From positions 108,686,950 to 108,750,949 of the forward strand of contig OX352773.1 in the NCBI GenBank assembly GCA_947095535.1: a stretch of DNA of 64,000 bases, in the 5' to 3' direction. Numbering within the stretch: the first letter of the stretch is position 1; each line of letters opens with the position of its first letter. Source of the DNA: Poecilobothrus nobilitatus. Its lineage: Eukaryota; Arthropoda; Insecta; Diptera; Dolichopodidae. Made by a program: the position numbers and the translations under genes. Under the pieces are notes generated by a model. It had not been told where the DNA came from. It worked only from the letters and a program-made list of their open reading frames with translations, and ran no database searches. Below, piece after piece: positions 51,120 to 62,379 of the stretch.

Positions 51120-54100
51120 ATGTCCAATTTCTTCTATTAACAATAATATAAACATTATTACATTAGCTAATCACATTAACAAACTTAATATCAATAATCT
51201 TAAAATTTTGTACCACAACTGCAGTGGTATGAGAAGAAAACTTAAACAATTATATATTGATGCAAAATCATGTAATTTTAGTGTACTAGCTATCACTGAA
51301 TTGCTTAAATAACTCTTTTAAAAACGAAGAAATACTGAACAGTAATTGGTCTGTTTACAGACGCGACCGCGATTATCTTTCTAATAAATACTCAAGAAAA
51401 GGCGGTGTGCTAATTGCAGTAAAAAATAACTTGTCTAGCATACCTCTAGTTACTAGAACGAGTGACTTATTCGAACACCAATTTATAAAAATAGACCTAG
51501 GTACAAATTACTTGTACCTTGGTATAGTTTACTTTCCTCCTAATTCTGACAACTCTTCATATTTGCATTTTTACGATATATATGACAGCATTATCACTAA
51601 AATGAATGAAGTGAATTATATTTCTGTGTTTGGTAATTTTAATCGCCCTACAATTTCTTTTGTAATTGACGAAACAGATAATCTGTTGCTACCAATCAAT
51701 TTTCGTGACGAAATAGATTTCGATGTAATAAGTGCTTTTTATGGTAACGATTTGCAACAGATTATCAGTTTTCCTAATAACAACAACAAATGATTGGATC
51801 TTGCATTTTCGAATACATATGACAGAGTGGCGGTAAAACTCGCTGATGATGCAGAAAATCTTTTTACTAACACCAGTCATCATAACGCAATCATCTTCGG
51901 GTTTACAACTACTAGCCTAAACTTTACAAATGAATACAATATCAAAATCATACCAAATCATACCAAACAATACCAAATCATACAATAATGCAATTGTATA
52001 TGATTTTCAAAACGCTGACTACCAAAGTATAAATTATGCTTTGTCAGTTATTAATTGACCCGACCTGTTATCACAACTGGATATTAACTCATCTATCTCT
52101 ATCTTCTATTTAAAAATTTTTGAAATAATTAATTCATTTGTGCCAAAAATACGAAAAAAAGATAAAACCACTGAACCTTGGTTAAATATAGATCTTAGAA
52201 CATTGCGTATCCAACGCAATAAACTCTTCAAAAGAACGAGGAAGAATACAGTTGACTTTGTCAACTCTTAGATACCCGTACGAACCGTTAGTATGTTCAC
52301 AGCCTGTCACTTTGCTTACAATATTATTTTTTTAATATTTTAGTATTTTAAAATAATTTGGGTGAATTTTATAATTTCTAGAATTATGGGTTGCACATAT
52401 ATTCAAACTATATGTTTATACATTCTTCAAAAGCAGATTCTAACCTTTCACATAACGATTATCAATCCAAAACTTTTTCAAATATTCTATAGTACCATTT
52501 AATACTAAGCGGTAAATGTATATTAAATTTACTTAGTACAAAATAGTAAATATAATTTTAAATATTATATTATATTATATTTAAATATTCCATTGACAGA
52601 ATAATTTCTTATAAGTACAATAAAATACATATATGTATGTAAATACGGCGCTATATAATATACATCTATACTCTTATCATTCATTCACTAGTGACATATA
52701 CGATATGTAAATAAACATGATATTATATAAGTATGTATATATATCAATATCATATAAATAAAAATTCTTCAAGCAACCGTCATGTTGTTTATTTAATTAC
52801 ACTTTTTTGTACTACGCATTATATCCTCAACAATTTCAAATTATCGAGTAAAACAAAATGGAAAAAATTCGTTAAAGAAATTTGTTAGAAAATTTGAAAA
52901 AATCAAGTAACAGTTTCGTCAATTATAAAGTAACCCTATATTATTAAAAAAAGTTGTTAACAGGAATAAGAGTATAATGTTGAAGCTTTAATCTTTGTGT
53001 ATTACTTCAAAAAAATTTTAACAGGTGTTCAAGTTACAGGTGTTTAAAAATAGGAAATTTTCAGTTTTTGACCCCTTACAGCTCCTAAACGGGGATTGAT
53101 ACTAAAAAAATTTCTGAAATGACTCATACTAATTTTCAAAGATCTAACTTCTGTCAAAATTTCAAGTTTCCAAATTAAACCGTTTAGAAGATAGAAGGGT
53201 TAAAGGATTTAGCAAAATTTTAGTTTCGCATAACGGTAAATTAAGACACCGTATGCCACAAATATACATTTATTGTATATATCGTTTTAAAGCTAATAAA
53301 AGTAGTAATCGTTTGGCGTTTTCAAAATGAAGATATACCTTATACAACTTGTACTATAACAATTTAAATATAGAGCTTTTTTGAACCTTTGGGGAGCTGT
53401 AGCTCCATAACGGGTGGGGCTACAAAAAAAAGTTATTAAAAATAAAATTAATATTTTTGTGAGATCTATCAGCAGTTAAAATTTCATAGCTCTATTGCAA
53501 AAAAAATGTGGGGATCTAAAAGTTAGGTGTTCGAGAGCTACCCTAAGGTTTGGTCCAAACTCAACCAAAAGAAATAGGGAACCTACAAATTACTCCTAAA
53601 ATATTTTGTGTAAATTTCAAGATTCTAGCTTTCTTAGTTTTTGAGTTAGCGTGCTGACGGACGGACGGACGGACGGACGGACATGGCTCAAAAGTCTTAG
53701 AATTTTTTTCTGATCCGATCCATACCTTTGAAGGTATATCTAGCTCGCTTATTTCGAGGTATTACAAACGGAGGAGTAATTTTATTATACCCGATCCTAT
53801 CGTACGGGTATAATAAAAATACAAATAATCCTTACATTAACTTGCTGAATAGTTATAAAGATATTGCCTTAGATTTTAAGCTTAAAGCAAATTTAGCATA
53901 TGACAATTATGTTACTAATATCGGTAATAGATTAATTAGAGATCCCAAAAATTTTTTTGACTTGGTTAACACTAAACGTAAAACCTTTGGTTATCCAAAT
54001 TCTATGTCAATTGACAATACTTTTTCCTCTTGTCCAAGAGATATCTGTAATTTCTTTGCTGATAATTTTCAAAAAGTTTATCGGCCACAAGAACTGTTCC

Positions 54101-55688
54101 CTAATAGGGATTATATAAATTTCAATTCAATAAATAGTTCTAATTCATTAATTTCCGACTTGCATCTTTCTGACAATGACATTTTTCAAGCACTAAAGAA
54201 CCTTGACACCAAAAAAGGCGCTGGTCCTGACTTAATTCCACCTACCTTTTTGTATAATTGTGCTCAATATCTTGTTCACCCGCTGCATACTATTTTTAAT
54301 TGGTCATTATCGACAGAGATTTTTCCAGATGTATGGAAATTCTCCTTTTTGACTCCTATTCATAAAAAGGGTGATAAAGTATCTGTGGAAAACTACCGTG
54401 GTATAGCTATTTTATCGACTATACCTAAAATGTTCGAAAAAATTCTTGTCGGTAAAATTATGCCAATTATCTATACAAAACTTAATGAACAACAGCATGG
54501 TTTTAGAAAAGGCCGTTCTACTACTACGAACCTTATGATATACACATGTTAAATTTTGAATCAAATGGAGAAAGGGTACCAAGTTGATGCAATTTACACA
54601 GATTTCAGCAAAGCTTTTGATCGTGTTGATTGTTTACTTCATTTTGTTAAAAAAAACTTGCCAAGTTTAGTATATCTGGTTCGTTTCTTTTATGGCTCCA
54701 TTCTTATCTTACTGGAAAACTCAAAATGTTAAATTCCAAGGTATATTATCGAAAACTATCGATGTCACTTCAGGAGTACCGCAAAGTAGTCATTTAGGTC
54801 CACTATTGTTTAATATATTTATTTCTGACTTATCTGACAAATTAGGTGATATTCCGCACATTGGGTTTGCAGACGACTTAAAAGTACATCAAGTCATTAA
54901 AAATAGTTCTGATATAACGTTACTGCAGTCAAAACTCAATAATTTAAAAGAATGATGCTCATTAAACAATTTGGAATTAAATGTACAGAAATGTAAATCC
55001 ATTAGTTTCACTCGTAAACGATTTTCTATCCTTAACGATTAAACAATTCAAAACCTAACCCTTGAACGGGTATACAGTATTACTGATCTTGGTATTATCC
55101 TCGACGATAAACTTAGCTTTAACTTACACTATGACTTCATGATTTCTAAAGCAAATAAATTGTTGGGATTTATTAAAAGAAGAGCGAAAGAATTTAACAA
55201 TATAGCAGTGACAAAAGCTCTCTACTGGTCCCTAATACGATCTATTTCAGAATATGGCAACATTATTTGTGATCCAGTTTTTCAAATAAATTCTGATAGA
55301 ATTGAATCAGTTCAAAAACAATTTCTCTTATTTCCTTTAAGAATTCAGTTTAATCCTTCCGACTATGCTAATTTTCCGAAGACTTAAATCTTTAAACATG
55401 CTAACCTTGTCATCTTGAAGGAAAATTTCTTCATCTTGCTTCACCTACAATGTTCTTTATGACAATATTCACATTGAATATTTGAAAAATAATTTTATCG
55501 TAAATGATGGGGTAAGGCAAACAAGATACACGAAATTCTTAGTTGAACAAACTCATAGAACAGAATACGGAAGAAATGAACCAATTAACAGATGTTGCAC
55601 TATCTTCTTCAAGCACAGTCATCTTTTTTCTTCATTAATTTCAAAAAGAATATTTAAATCTAAATTACACCAACATTTTTCCCTTTAA
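51120..55688 (+). pseudogene. L2 ORF2: endonuclease and reverse transcriptase, broken and interrupted
   Basis: The endonuclease begins LKILYHNCSGMRRKLKQLYI (about 51,195). A TAA follows AITE at about 51,310, then GVLIAVKNNLSSIPLV, YLGIVYFPPNSDNSS, SVFGNFNRP (Asn for the usual Asp) and another stop at 51,791. The INE-1-like insertion lies at 52,226-53,826. The RT part resumes with NTNNPYINLLNSYKDIALDF, LDTKKGAGPDLIPPTF, QHGFRKGRSTTTNLM, a stop, FSKAFDRVD, SGVPQSSHLGPLLFNIF, GFADDLKVH and the end segment VRQTRYTKFLVEQTHRTEYG. Multiple stops and frameshifts. Closest relative in the window is L1. Confidence 0.8.
52226..53826 (-). mobile_element. INE-1-like element, family B, copy 2, inserted in L2 ORF2
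   Basis: The minus strand starts TTATACCCGTACGATAGGAT, GGGTATAATAAAATTACTCC. It contains CATGTCCGTCCGTCCGTCCG and AGCACGCTAACTCAAAAACTA, and ends with hairpin AGTTGAC/GTCAACT (about 52,248-52,264) then TTCTTCCTCGTT. It corresponds to 24,895-27,837 without the mariner and without the three-fold internal repeat. L2 codons lie on both sides. No target duplication is evident, as for Helitron-type insertion. Confidence 0.7.
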
Positions 55689-56097
55689 TGACCTTACACA
55701 ACTGTTTTTTTTTAAGTCATTCTAACTCATAATACATTTAAATTTTTAAAGTGCATTTTGTTTAAGTCATCAATTTTTGTATTAAAGTTATTAAAGTATT
55801 ATGTCATATTGTAAAAATTAAAGTTTTGTTCTGAATTTAAGTACTGTTTTGTATATAATTTCAATGTTAAAAAAGAAAAAAGTAAAAATTGAAAAGTAAT
55901 AATTTAATTAAAAATTTTTTTTTTAAGTTAAGTTAAGCGCCCTGTAATCATATTTCATGTTTTTGTTTTCTTGTTTTTGAGTATTATACCATTGTTAAGA
56001 AAAAAGAAACATTAAAAAGAAAAAAAAAAAATAAGAATTGTATTCATATAATATGTACATACCTTGCTTGGTATTTATAATAAAATAAAATAAAATC

Positions 56098-59000
56098 ATT
56101 AGAAGATAACAATAGCAGTAGATATGTTTTAGCTAGACTAAGGAATAGCAGAATTTTTGAAAACGTACGTCTTTATCTAGCCTATCTTCATAATAAGCCT
56201 AATGATATATGTATAGGTTACAAAACCAATACATCTCTAAAAATTGCTATTCAACAAGAAGGATTGCCAACTGATGTTAATGAACTACGTAAAATTTTTA
56301 TAAGATATCATGAAACATTTAATATTTCACCGCATAATGCTTTAACCGATCTTGAATCATATGCCTCCCACATTTTTTCTAACAGAATTATCAATCTTCA
56401 AGGGCAAGAGAAAATTATAATAAGTACTTTCGTCCCCTCCCGAGTCAGAGAAAATTTAGTTAATATTAATCTATATCAACATACTTTAGCTAACCCTTGT
56501 ACTACCTCTTCTAAATTATTTATTTATTATCAAAATGTACGAGGCCTGCGTACTAAAACTAAAACTGTTTTCTCTAGTTCTTCAATTTTAAAGTTTGACA
56601 TTTTTATTCTAACAGAAACGTGGCTCACTTCTTCAATTAATAACTTAGAACTTTTCTCATCATCTTTTAATGTCTTTAGAAAGACAGATATGGTACGCTA
56701 TTTCCTGATAATATTTTAAAAGGTGGAGATGTATTAATTGCTATAAAAAATTCCATTTGTTCTTCAGAAGTGATTTGTTCTCAGTGCGAATTAATTAAAG
56801 ATACTGAAATCATAGCTATAAAAGTTAAACTGCAATCTAATAATTTATTCATCATTAACTGTTATATTCCACCTGCTTCTAGTTTTGAACTTTATTCTCA
56901 ATACTTATTAGTAATTGAATCGCTCATTAGTAATATTAACGCAGATGATGATATTTTATTTTGTGGTGATTTTAATTTACTTAATATTAGTTGGGTTGGT
57001 CATGATGAAGAACCTTACTTTGTGCCGAAGGAACTGATTAGCAATATTGAATACTTAGTTATCGATTCCTTAACTCTTTTAATCTTCAACAAGTTTCTTC
57101 GATTTATAATTATCGGGGTAATCAATTGGATCTTATTTTCACCACAAACTGGAATGACCTAGTTATTCTTGGTTGTCCTATGGAATTAGTAAAAATAGAT
57201 CCTTATTACCCTGCCTATCTGCTTTTGTTTTTGTTCTTTCTCCTCTGTACATGTCGATTCAGCTCTTTCATATCGTTTTAACTTTTTAAAAGCTAATTTT
57301 GCTGATATTAATAATTTTTTAAATTCTTATGATTTTTCATTCATTAGTTCTTCTGATTTAAAGGCCTCAGTTAATAGCTTCTATGAAGTTATCTTGTTAT
57401 CTATTTCTCGATTTGTTCCTCTAGTAGTTGATACTAGTAATGTTTCTAGTCCGCCTTGGTTTACTAGAAATCTGAAAACTGTTAAAAATAAAAATAAACA
57501 AAGCTTGGCGTAAATTTGTCAAAAGTAATTTGAACCACGATTATAATAATTTTTTGATCTTGTTTAATGAATTTAAATTAATGGCTGATAATATTTACGC
57601 AAATTATGTTTCTAATATGTCCTCGAATATCAAAGCCAATCCGAAACTCTTTTGGAAATTTGTGAATTCTAATAGAAAAAGTGATCAATACCCTGCTTTC
57701 TTTAAATATAAGAATACTGTCAGCAACGATTCTAAAGTTATTTCTGAATTCTTTCGCGATTTTCTTGCATCTAGTTACACTACTCCAGTTTTTTCTGTAA
57801 ACGAAACAAATTTCCATCATCTTGATAATTTTTCGAAAACTACACTTACTAATATTAATATAAATTCCAATTTGATTTGCAACTATTTAAATAAAATTGA
57901 CGATACTCCTAGTCCTGGTAGTGATGATATTCCTAATTTATTTTTAAAAAATTGTTCTGCATCTTTAGACAGCCCGCTTTCGACCATATTTAATTTTTCA
58001 TTAGCTTGTGCTTTTCCCTTCAATTTGGAAGACTGCTCTTATTAGACCTATTCATAAAAAAGATCAAAAAAATGACGTAAATAATTATCGTCCAATAGCT
58101 AAACTATCAGCAATTCTAAAAGTTTTTGAACTAATTGATTTTGATTCTATTTATGATCATTGCATGAATTTCTTGTCACCATTTCAACATGGCTTTACGA
58201 AAAATAGATCTACTGTCACCAATCTGGTTGAGTCAACATCAACTTTTCTCAAAAATATGGAGGAAGTTTCAGGATATGGAGTTGTCAAACAGATAGATAA
58301 GATATATATGGAGTTTTCAAACAGATGTAATTTACACTGACTTTAGTAAAGCTTTCGATCTTGTTCCTAAAAAAATTAGGGTCTCTCTCTTATTTTATAA
58401 ATTGGATATGTTCTTATCTTTCTGATCGTAGCTACTCTGTTTTATTTCGTTTTAGAGCTTCTGCTCTATTTCTAGCTCCTACTGGTGTTCCTCAAGGTAG
58501 TCATCTTGGTCCTTTATTGTTCATTATTTCGATTAACGACATCACGTCTTTAATTTTAAATAGTGAGATTAAAATTTATGCCGATGCTATGAAAATTTTA
58601 AAAGAAATTAAATCGTTCGAAGATTCATTAGCATTGCAAGAAGATTTAAATTGTTTCCATAATTGGTGCATTAATAATAATCTCTTCCTTAGTGTTAACA
58701 AATGTGCTTTTATTACTTTTACGCGCCGTTCAAACCCTTTATTCTATATTTATTTTTTTAATAATCAACCTATTCAGATGGAATGATCTTTTCAATTAAT
58801 GATTTAGGAGTACTTTTCGACAGTAAACTTTCATTTCAGCTTCACTATACCTATATATTAAATAAAGCAAATTCAATTAAATAAAGCAATGCTCGGTTTT
58901 ATTAAACCTTGGGCAAGAGCATTTCAAGACCCTTATGTGTTTAAATCGCTTTATACTTGCTTGGTAAGATCCAATTTAGAATATTGTCAGGTGTAGAGCC

Positions 59001-59413
59001 CATTATACAGAGTACATATTAATAGGGTTGAATCTGTTCAAAAAAAATATCTCAGATTTGCTCTCCGTCACCTTTCTTGGGAGGACCCGCATAATCTCCC
59101 ACCGTACGAGCATGGTTTAAACTTATCAAATCTTTCTACCCTTGAAAAACGTCGTGATATTGCCGATATAATATTCTTAACAGAATTGCTAAAAGATAAT
59201 ATTGTGCCTTCTCAGTTACTTGATAGAATTGACTTTTGTCCAGTTTCAAGATTAAGATCACATAACATATTTTATGTTAAATTTCGTAGAACTAACTATG
59301 GAAAACACGAACCTCTAAATAGAATGATGTCCTTATCTAATAAATATAAACAAACTATTAATTTTGAACTTTCTAAACTTACTTTAAGAAGTAATCTTTA
59401 TTTGCTTCAATGA
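56098..59413 (+). pseudogene. L3 ORF1 C-terminal domain and ORF2 (endonuclease, reverse transcriptase)
   Basis: The ORF1 tail (RYVLARLRNSRIFENVRLYL, GYKTNTSLKIAIQQEGLP, NALTDLESYASHIFS) runs without a stop into the endonuclease (LFIYYQNVRGLRTKTKTVFS, FDIFILTETWLTSS; then after a shift DILFCGDFNLLNISW). The RT part (57,530 on) reads NNYRPIAKLSAILKVFE, FQHGFTKNRSTVTNLVEST, FSKAFDLV, TGVPQGSHLGPLLFIISIND. It has IKIYADAMKIL where the catalytic YADD should be, so the second Asp is Ala. A duplication of about 40 bases lies at 58,280-58,330. The end segment is FRRTNYGKHEPLNRM. Many frameshifts; dead. Confidence 0.8.
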
Positions 59414-59671
59414 AATTTAAGGAGTACCTTTAGCTTGTTACTCATTTTAATTAATTTTTATTGTTTTTTTATTTTTCTTCTCTTTTTTATTATTAAAATT
59501 GTATGATACATTTTGTTAAAGATTGTCAATTATTTAAAGTTTAATTAATATTATTAATATAAATTTGTATTTTTGATTTATTTTTAATAGTTTTGTAATT
59601 AATTCTTGTTACTTAATACATGTTAATACTTTATTAGTTTTTAAATTTATACTTTGTTACGTGTTTGAGTT

Positions 59672-59698
<27 letters not shown>

Positions 59699-59702
<4 letters not shown>

Positions 59703-60550
59703 AATTTTAGAAGAAAATCTATTAATGAGACATGTCACTATAAACCCAAGCATATTATTAGCACATAATACTGTTTTAGAAAAACTACGGCTAAATATTT
59801 TTACAAAAGAGTTGAGGTAAAACATTTACAATTTCCCAAAATACTCAAAGTATTCTTTTGGATAATGTTTTTATTGGACAATTACCAAATACATTAATAT
59901 TTTGTATGACTAAACATAAGGGTTATTCGGAAACAAGATCCAAAAACCCGTTTAATTTAAGCATTTTGATATTTCGCTATTTTTCTTGTATGTTAATAGA
60001 GTTCAGATTCTGAATACAGCTATTAAAACAAGTTGATCTGATGAAACAACTGCAATACAAGAGCATACCATATATTTTTTTCCGGCACTGGAATATATCA
60101 TAACGATAAAGGTCATCAAATAACAAAAAGCATGTTTAACAATGGATTTTCTTATGTTAACATTTGAAGTAACATCAGATGATGGTAATGAAGTATGTTA
60201 AGGTTTTCTCAATTAAGGGACAATAAGAATTGAAACAAAACTTTCAAAACCTCTTCCTTCAACAGTTACAGCAATTGTTTATGGCGAATTCGATGCCAAT
60301 ATGCATAACGATAAAGGTCATCAAATAACAAAAAGTATGTTTAACAATGGATTTTGTTGTATTAACATTTGAAGTAACACCAGATGGTTTTGGTAATGAA
60401 GTATGTCAAGATTTTCTCAATCAAGGAACAATAAGAATTGAAACAAAACTTTGAAAACCTCTTCCTTCAACAGTTACAGCAATTGTTTATGGCGAATTTC
60501 ATGCCAATGTGCAAATAGATAAAAACCGTAACGTGTTTACAAATCTATAA
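59699..60550 (+). pseudogene. Maverick capsid protein, C-terminal half
   Basis: Continues the gene split at 40,639: ILEENLLMRHVTINPSILL, AHNTVLEK, then in another frame TTAKYFYKRVEVK, LLDNVFIGQLPNTLIF and NPFNLS. Later come KGHQITKSMFNNGFSYVNI, TIRIETKLSKPLPSTVTAIV and YGEFDAN, ending DKNRNVFTNL. These match the second half of the F54H12.2-like Maverick protein (RHV.INP..LLAH...LEK.TAKYP..RVEVK; LDN.F.GQLPK..I). The stretch 60,098-60,303 is tandemly repeated at 60,304-60,510. Several frame breaks. Confidence 0.65.
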
Positions 60551-60805
60551 ATAGACAGCTTTTAATATGACAAGCTATTATTTTGCAATATATTATATAG
60601 CACATATGCTTTTGTTGCAACGATAACCAAAAAAAAAAGAACTAAAATAATCAATATTTCTTAAAAATTGCGTTAAATAAACCATTAAAATATGTAATTT
60701 ATGATTTGTGTTAATGAATTCATTAAATATATTGGAAATTTTCAAATGTAATATAATCACATATAATTTTTTTAACGGGATTTTTGCGTTAGATAAAATA
60801 CCTTT

Positions 60806-61200
60806 AATATTTAAGTTTTTTTATTGTAAATACTGATGAAGCAAAAGATCCAGGAACTCATTGGTTAGCTATCTATATATATACCTATAAATGGTTGTGC
60901 AGAATATTTTGATTCTTATGATAGAAAACCATGTAAAGCTGAAATTTTAAAAATTTTAGAACATAAATGTGTTATATATAATAACAAAGAATTACAAATA
61001 ATTTTTCAGATGTGTGTGAACAACATTGTTGCGTTAAATCATGGTATAGATGTAACGGTCTTAGTATGAAAAATTTCTTAGATAAATTCAGTTCAGTAGG
61101 ATCACACAAAAAACGATAAATTAATTCTAAAAACATTTCAAAAATTATTTGGAAAATTCAACTTCCTGCAATCCTGCAATCCAAAAGCAATACAACATTT
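60806..61200 (+). pseudogene. Maverick adenain-like cysteine protease
   Basis: The plus strand encodes FIVNTDEAKDPGTHWLAIY (His of the catalytic triad) and IPINGCAEYFDSYDRKP (acidic residue). In another frame FSDVCEQHCCVKSWYRCNGL follows (Cys in the DVCEQHC context), then KNFLDKFSSVGS and KLILKTFQKLFGKF. The order and spacing are those of the C5/Ulp1-like protease of Mavericks and adintoviruses, which matures virion proteins. The upstream part is short. At least two frameshifts make it inactive, although all three catalytic positions are still recognisable. Confidence 0.75.
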
Positions 61201-61236
61201 TAATTATTCTATTAAGGAACTAGTTGATTTACAACG

Positions 61237-61896
61237 ATGGAGGCACAACGTAGTAACGTAGTTTCTTTATTATTGAGTTATACATATTTTCTAAATAAAA
61301 GTCACACTCTAAAAATTTCAGTTGGTTTTGATGTAAATTCATTTGAACCTAGAGTTAGAAAGAATTCATCGTGTTGGAAAGAAATACTTTCATTAGCATA
61401 TAATGAATGGAATAAATTCTATAATCTGTACAATAAGTTATTGAGTAAACAAGCAATTAAGAACAGAAACTATGTTTGCAAGTTGGTTTACGATCTACTG
61501 TAGGTCAATGTCTAAGTATCAACAAAGACGAACTTGAGGTATTCAACAAAATATTTGATTTTCTTCAAGCGGTAACTATGTACAACAAAACTGCAGAACC
61601 ATTTGTAAAAGAATATGTTAACAGGTACATTAACCTTTGTGAAAAAAAAGCTAATGGTAATGTTACAAGAAGAAATTTACATTCCAATGCAGAGATATAC
61701 CGTACAATGTAACTTTTCAAAACTGCTTTTCGAAATACCTATTATTTTGAAAGAAAAGAAATGTAATATTTTAAATGAAAAAACATTACTAGAAAACGAA
61801 GTTATAATAAATAAAAATTCACTGTATACTATTAGTTGTGATTCAAACACATTTGAACGCAGAATTAAACTCTTGCATGAAAATAAATTATATTAA
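61237..61896 (+). pseudogene. Uncharacterised terminal Maverick gene
   Basis: The ATG at 61,237 (MEAQRSNVVSLLLSYTYFLN) opens 88 codons. It is followed in overlapping frames by VGQCLSINKDELEVFNKIF, DFLQAVTMYNKTAEPFVKEY, VNRYINLCEKKANGNVTRRN, CNFSKLLFEIPIILKEKKCN and KLLHENKLY at 61,896. The overlaps mean one gene with two frameshifts, originally about 220 residues. A homologous fragment is at 10,026-10,310. It lies between the protease and the right TIR. I do not recognise the family; it is rich in Lys, Asn and aromatic residues and mostly helical-looking. Confidence 0.5.
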
Positions 61897-61974
61897 GAAG
61901 GACAAATTTGTTAAAACTATAAAATTATTCCAATAAATAAAATATTTTATTAACTATTCATAAAAAACTTGTTT

Positions 61975-62263
61975 CATTTTAAGTTCATTTAATATAATTT
62001 TTTTTTAGTTTTTAAAAAATATTTATTCAATTTGTTTTATTTGTTATTTTCTCTGTTAAACTATAGGTTAACAGATTTTAATTATTTGCATAGATCACTC
62101 ATTTTAAAAACATTTTTCTCTTTCAAGCAATACCTACATGTATTATTAAACATACCTATAATTATTTTTTCTTTATGTTTGTTTAAATTTAAATATGAAT
62201 ACAATAAAATGCACGCAATTTTTTAATAAAAAATTTCCTTCTGTTTTCATTACTGCCTGTTAC
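61975..62263 (-). repeat. Right terminal inverted repeat of Maverick M1
   Basis: Reverse complement of the left TIR; ends ...CATTACTGCCTGTTAC at 62,263. It lacks the 180-base insertion found in the left copy. Confidence 0.85.
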
Positions 62264-62297
62264 CATAGACAACTTGTTGCATAGTATTTAAACTTTA

Positions 62298-62371
62298 ATC
62301 TGACTCATGGCGCAGTGGTTAAGTCGCCAACCTTTCAATCGAATGGTCTTGGATTCAAACCCCAATCAGAT
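62298..62371 (+). other. tRNA-like segment
   Basis: Ends pair (ATCTGA with TCAGAT). The A box TGGCGCAGTGG is canonical, GGCG/CGCC forms a D-arm-like stem, and GGATTCAAACC is close to a B box. The arms are imperfect for a functional tRNA, so it is a tRNA pseudogene or a SINE head, related in design to 19,382. It lies 35 bases outside the Maverick TIR. Confidence 0.45.
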
Positions 62372-62379
62372 CATAAATA

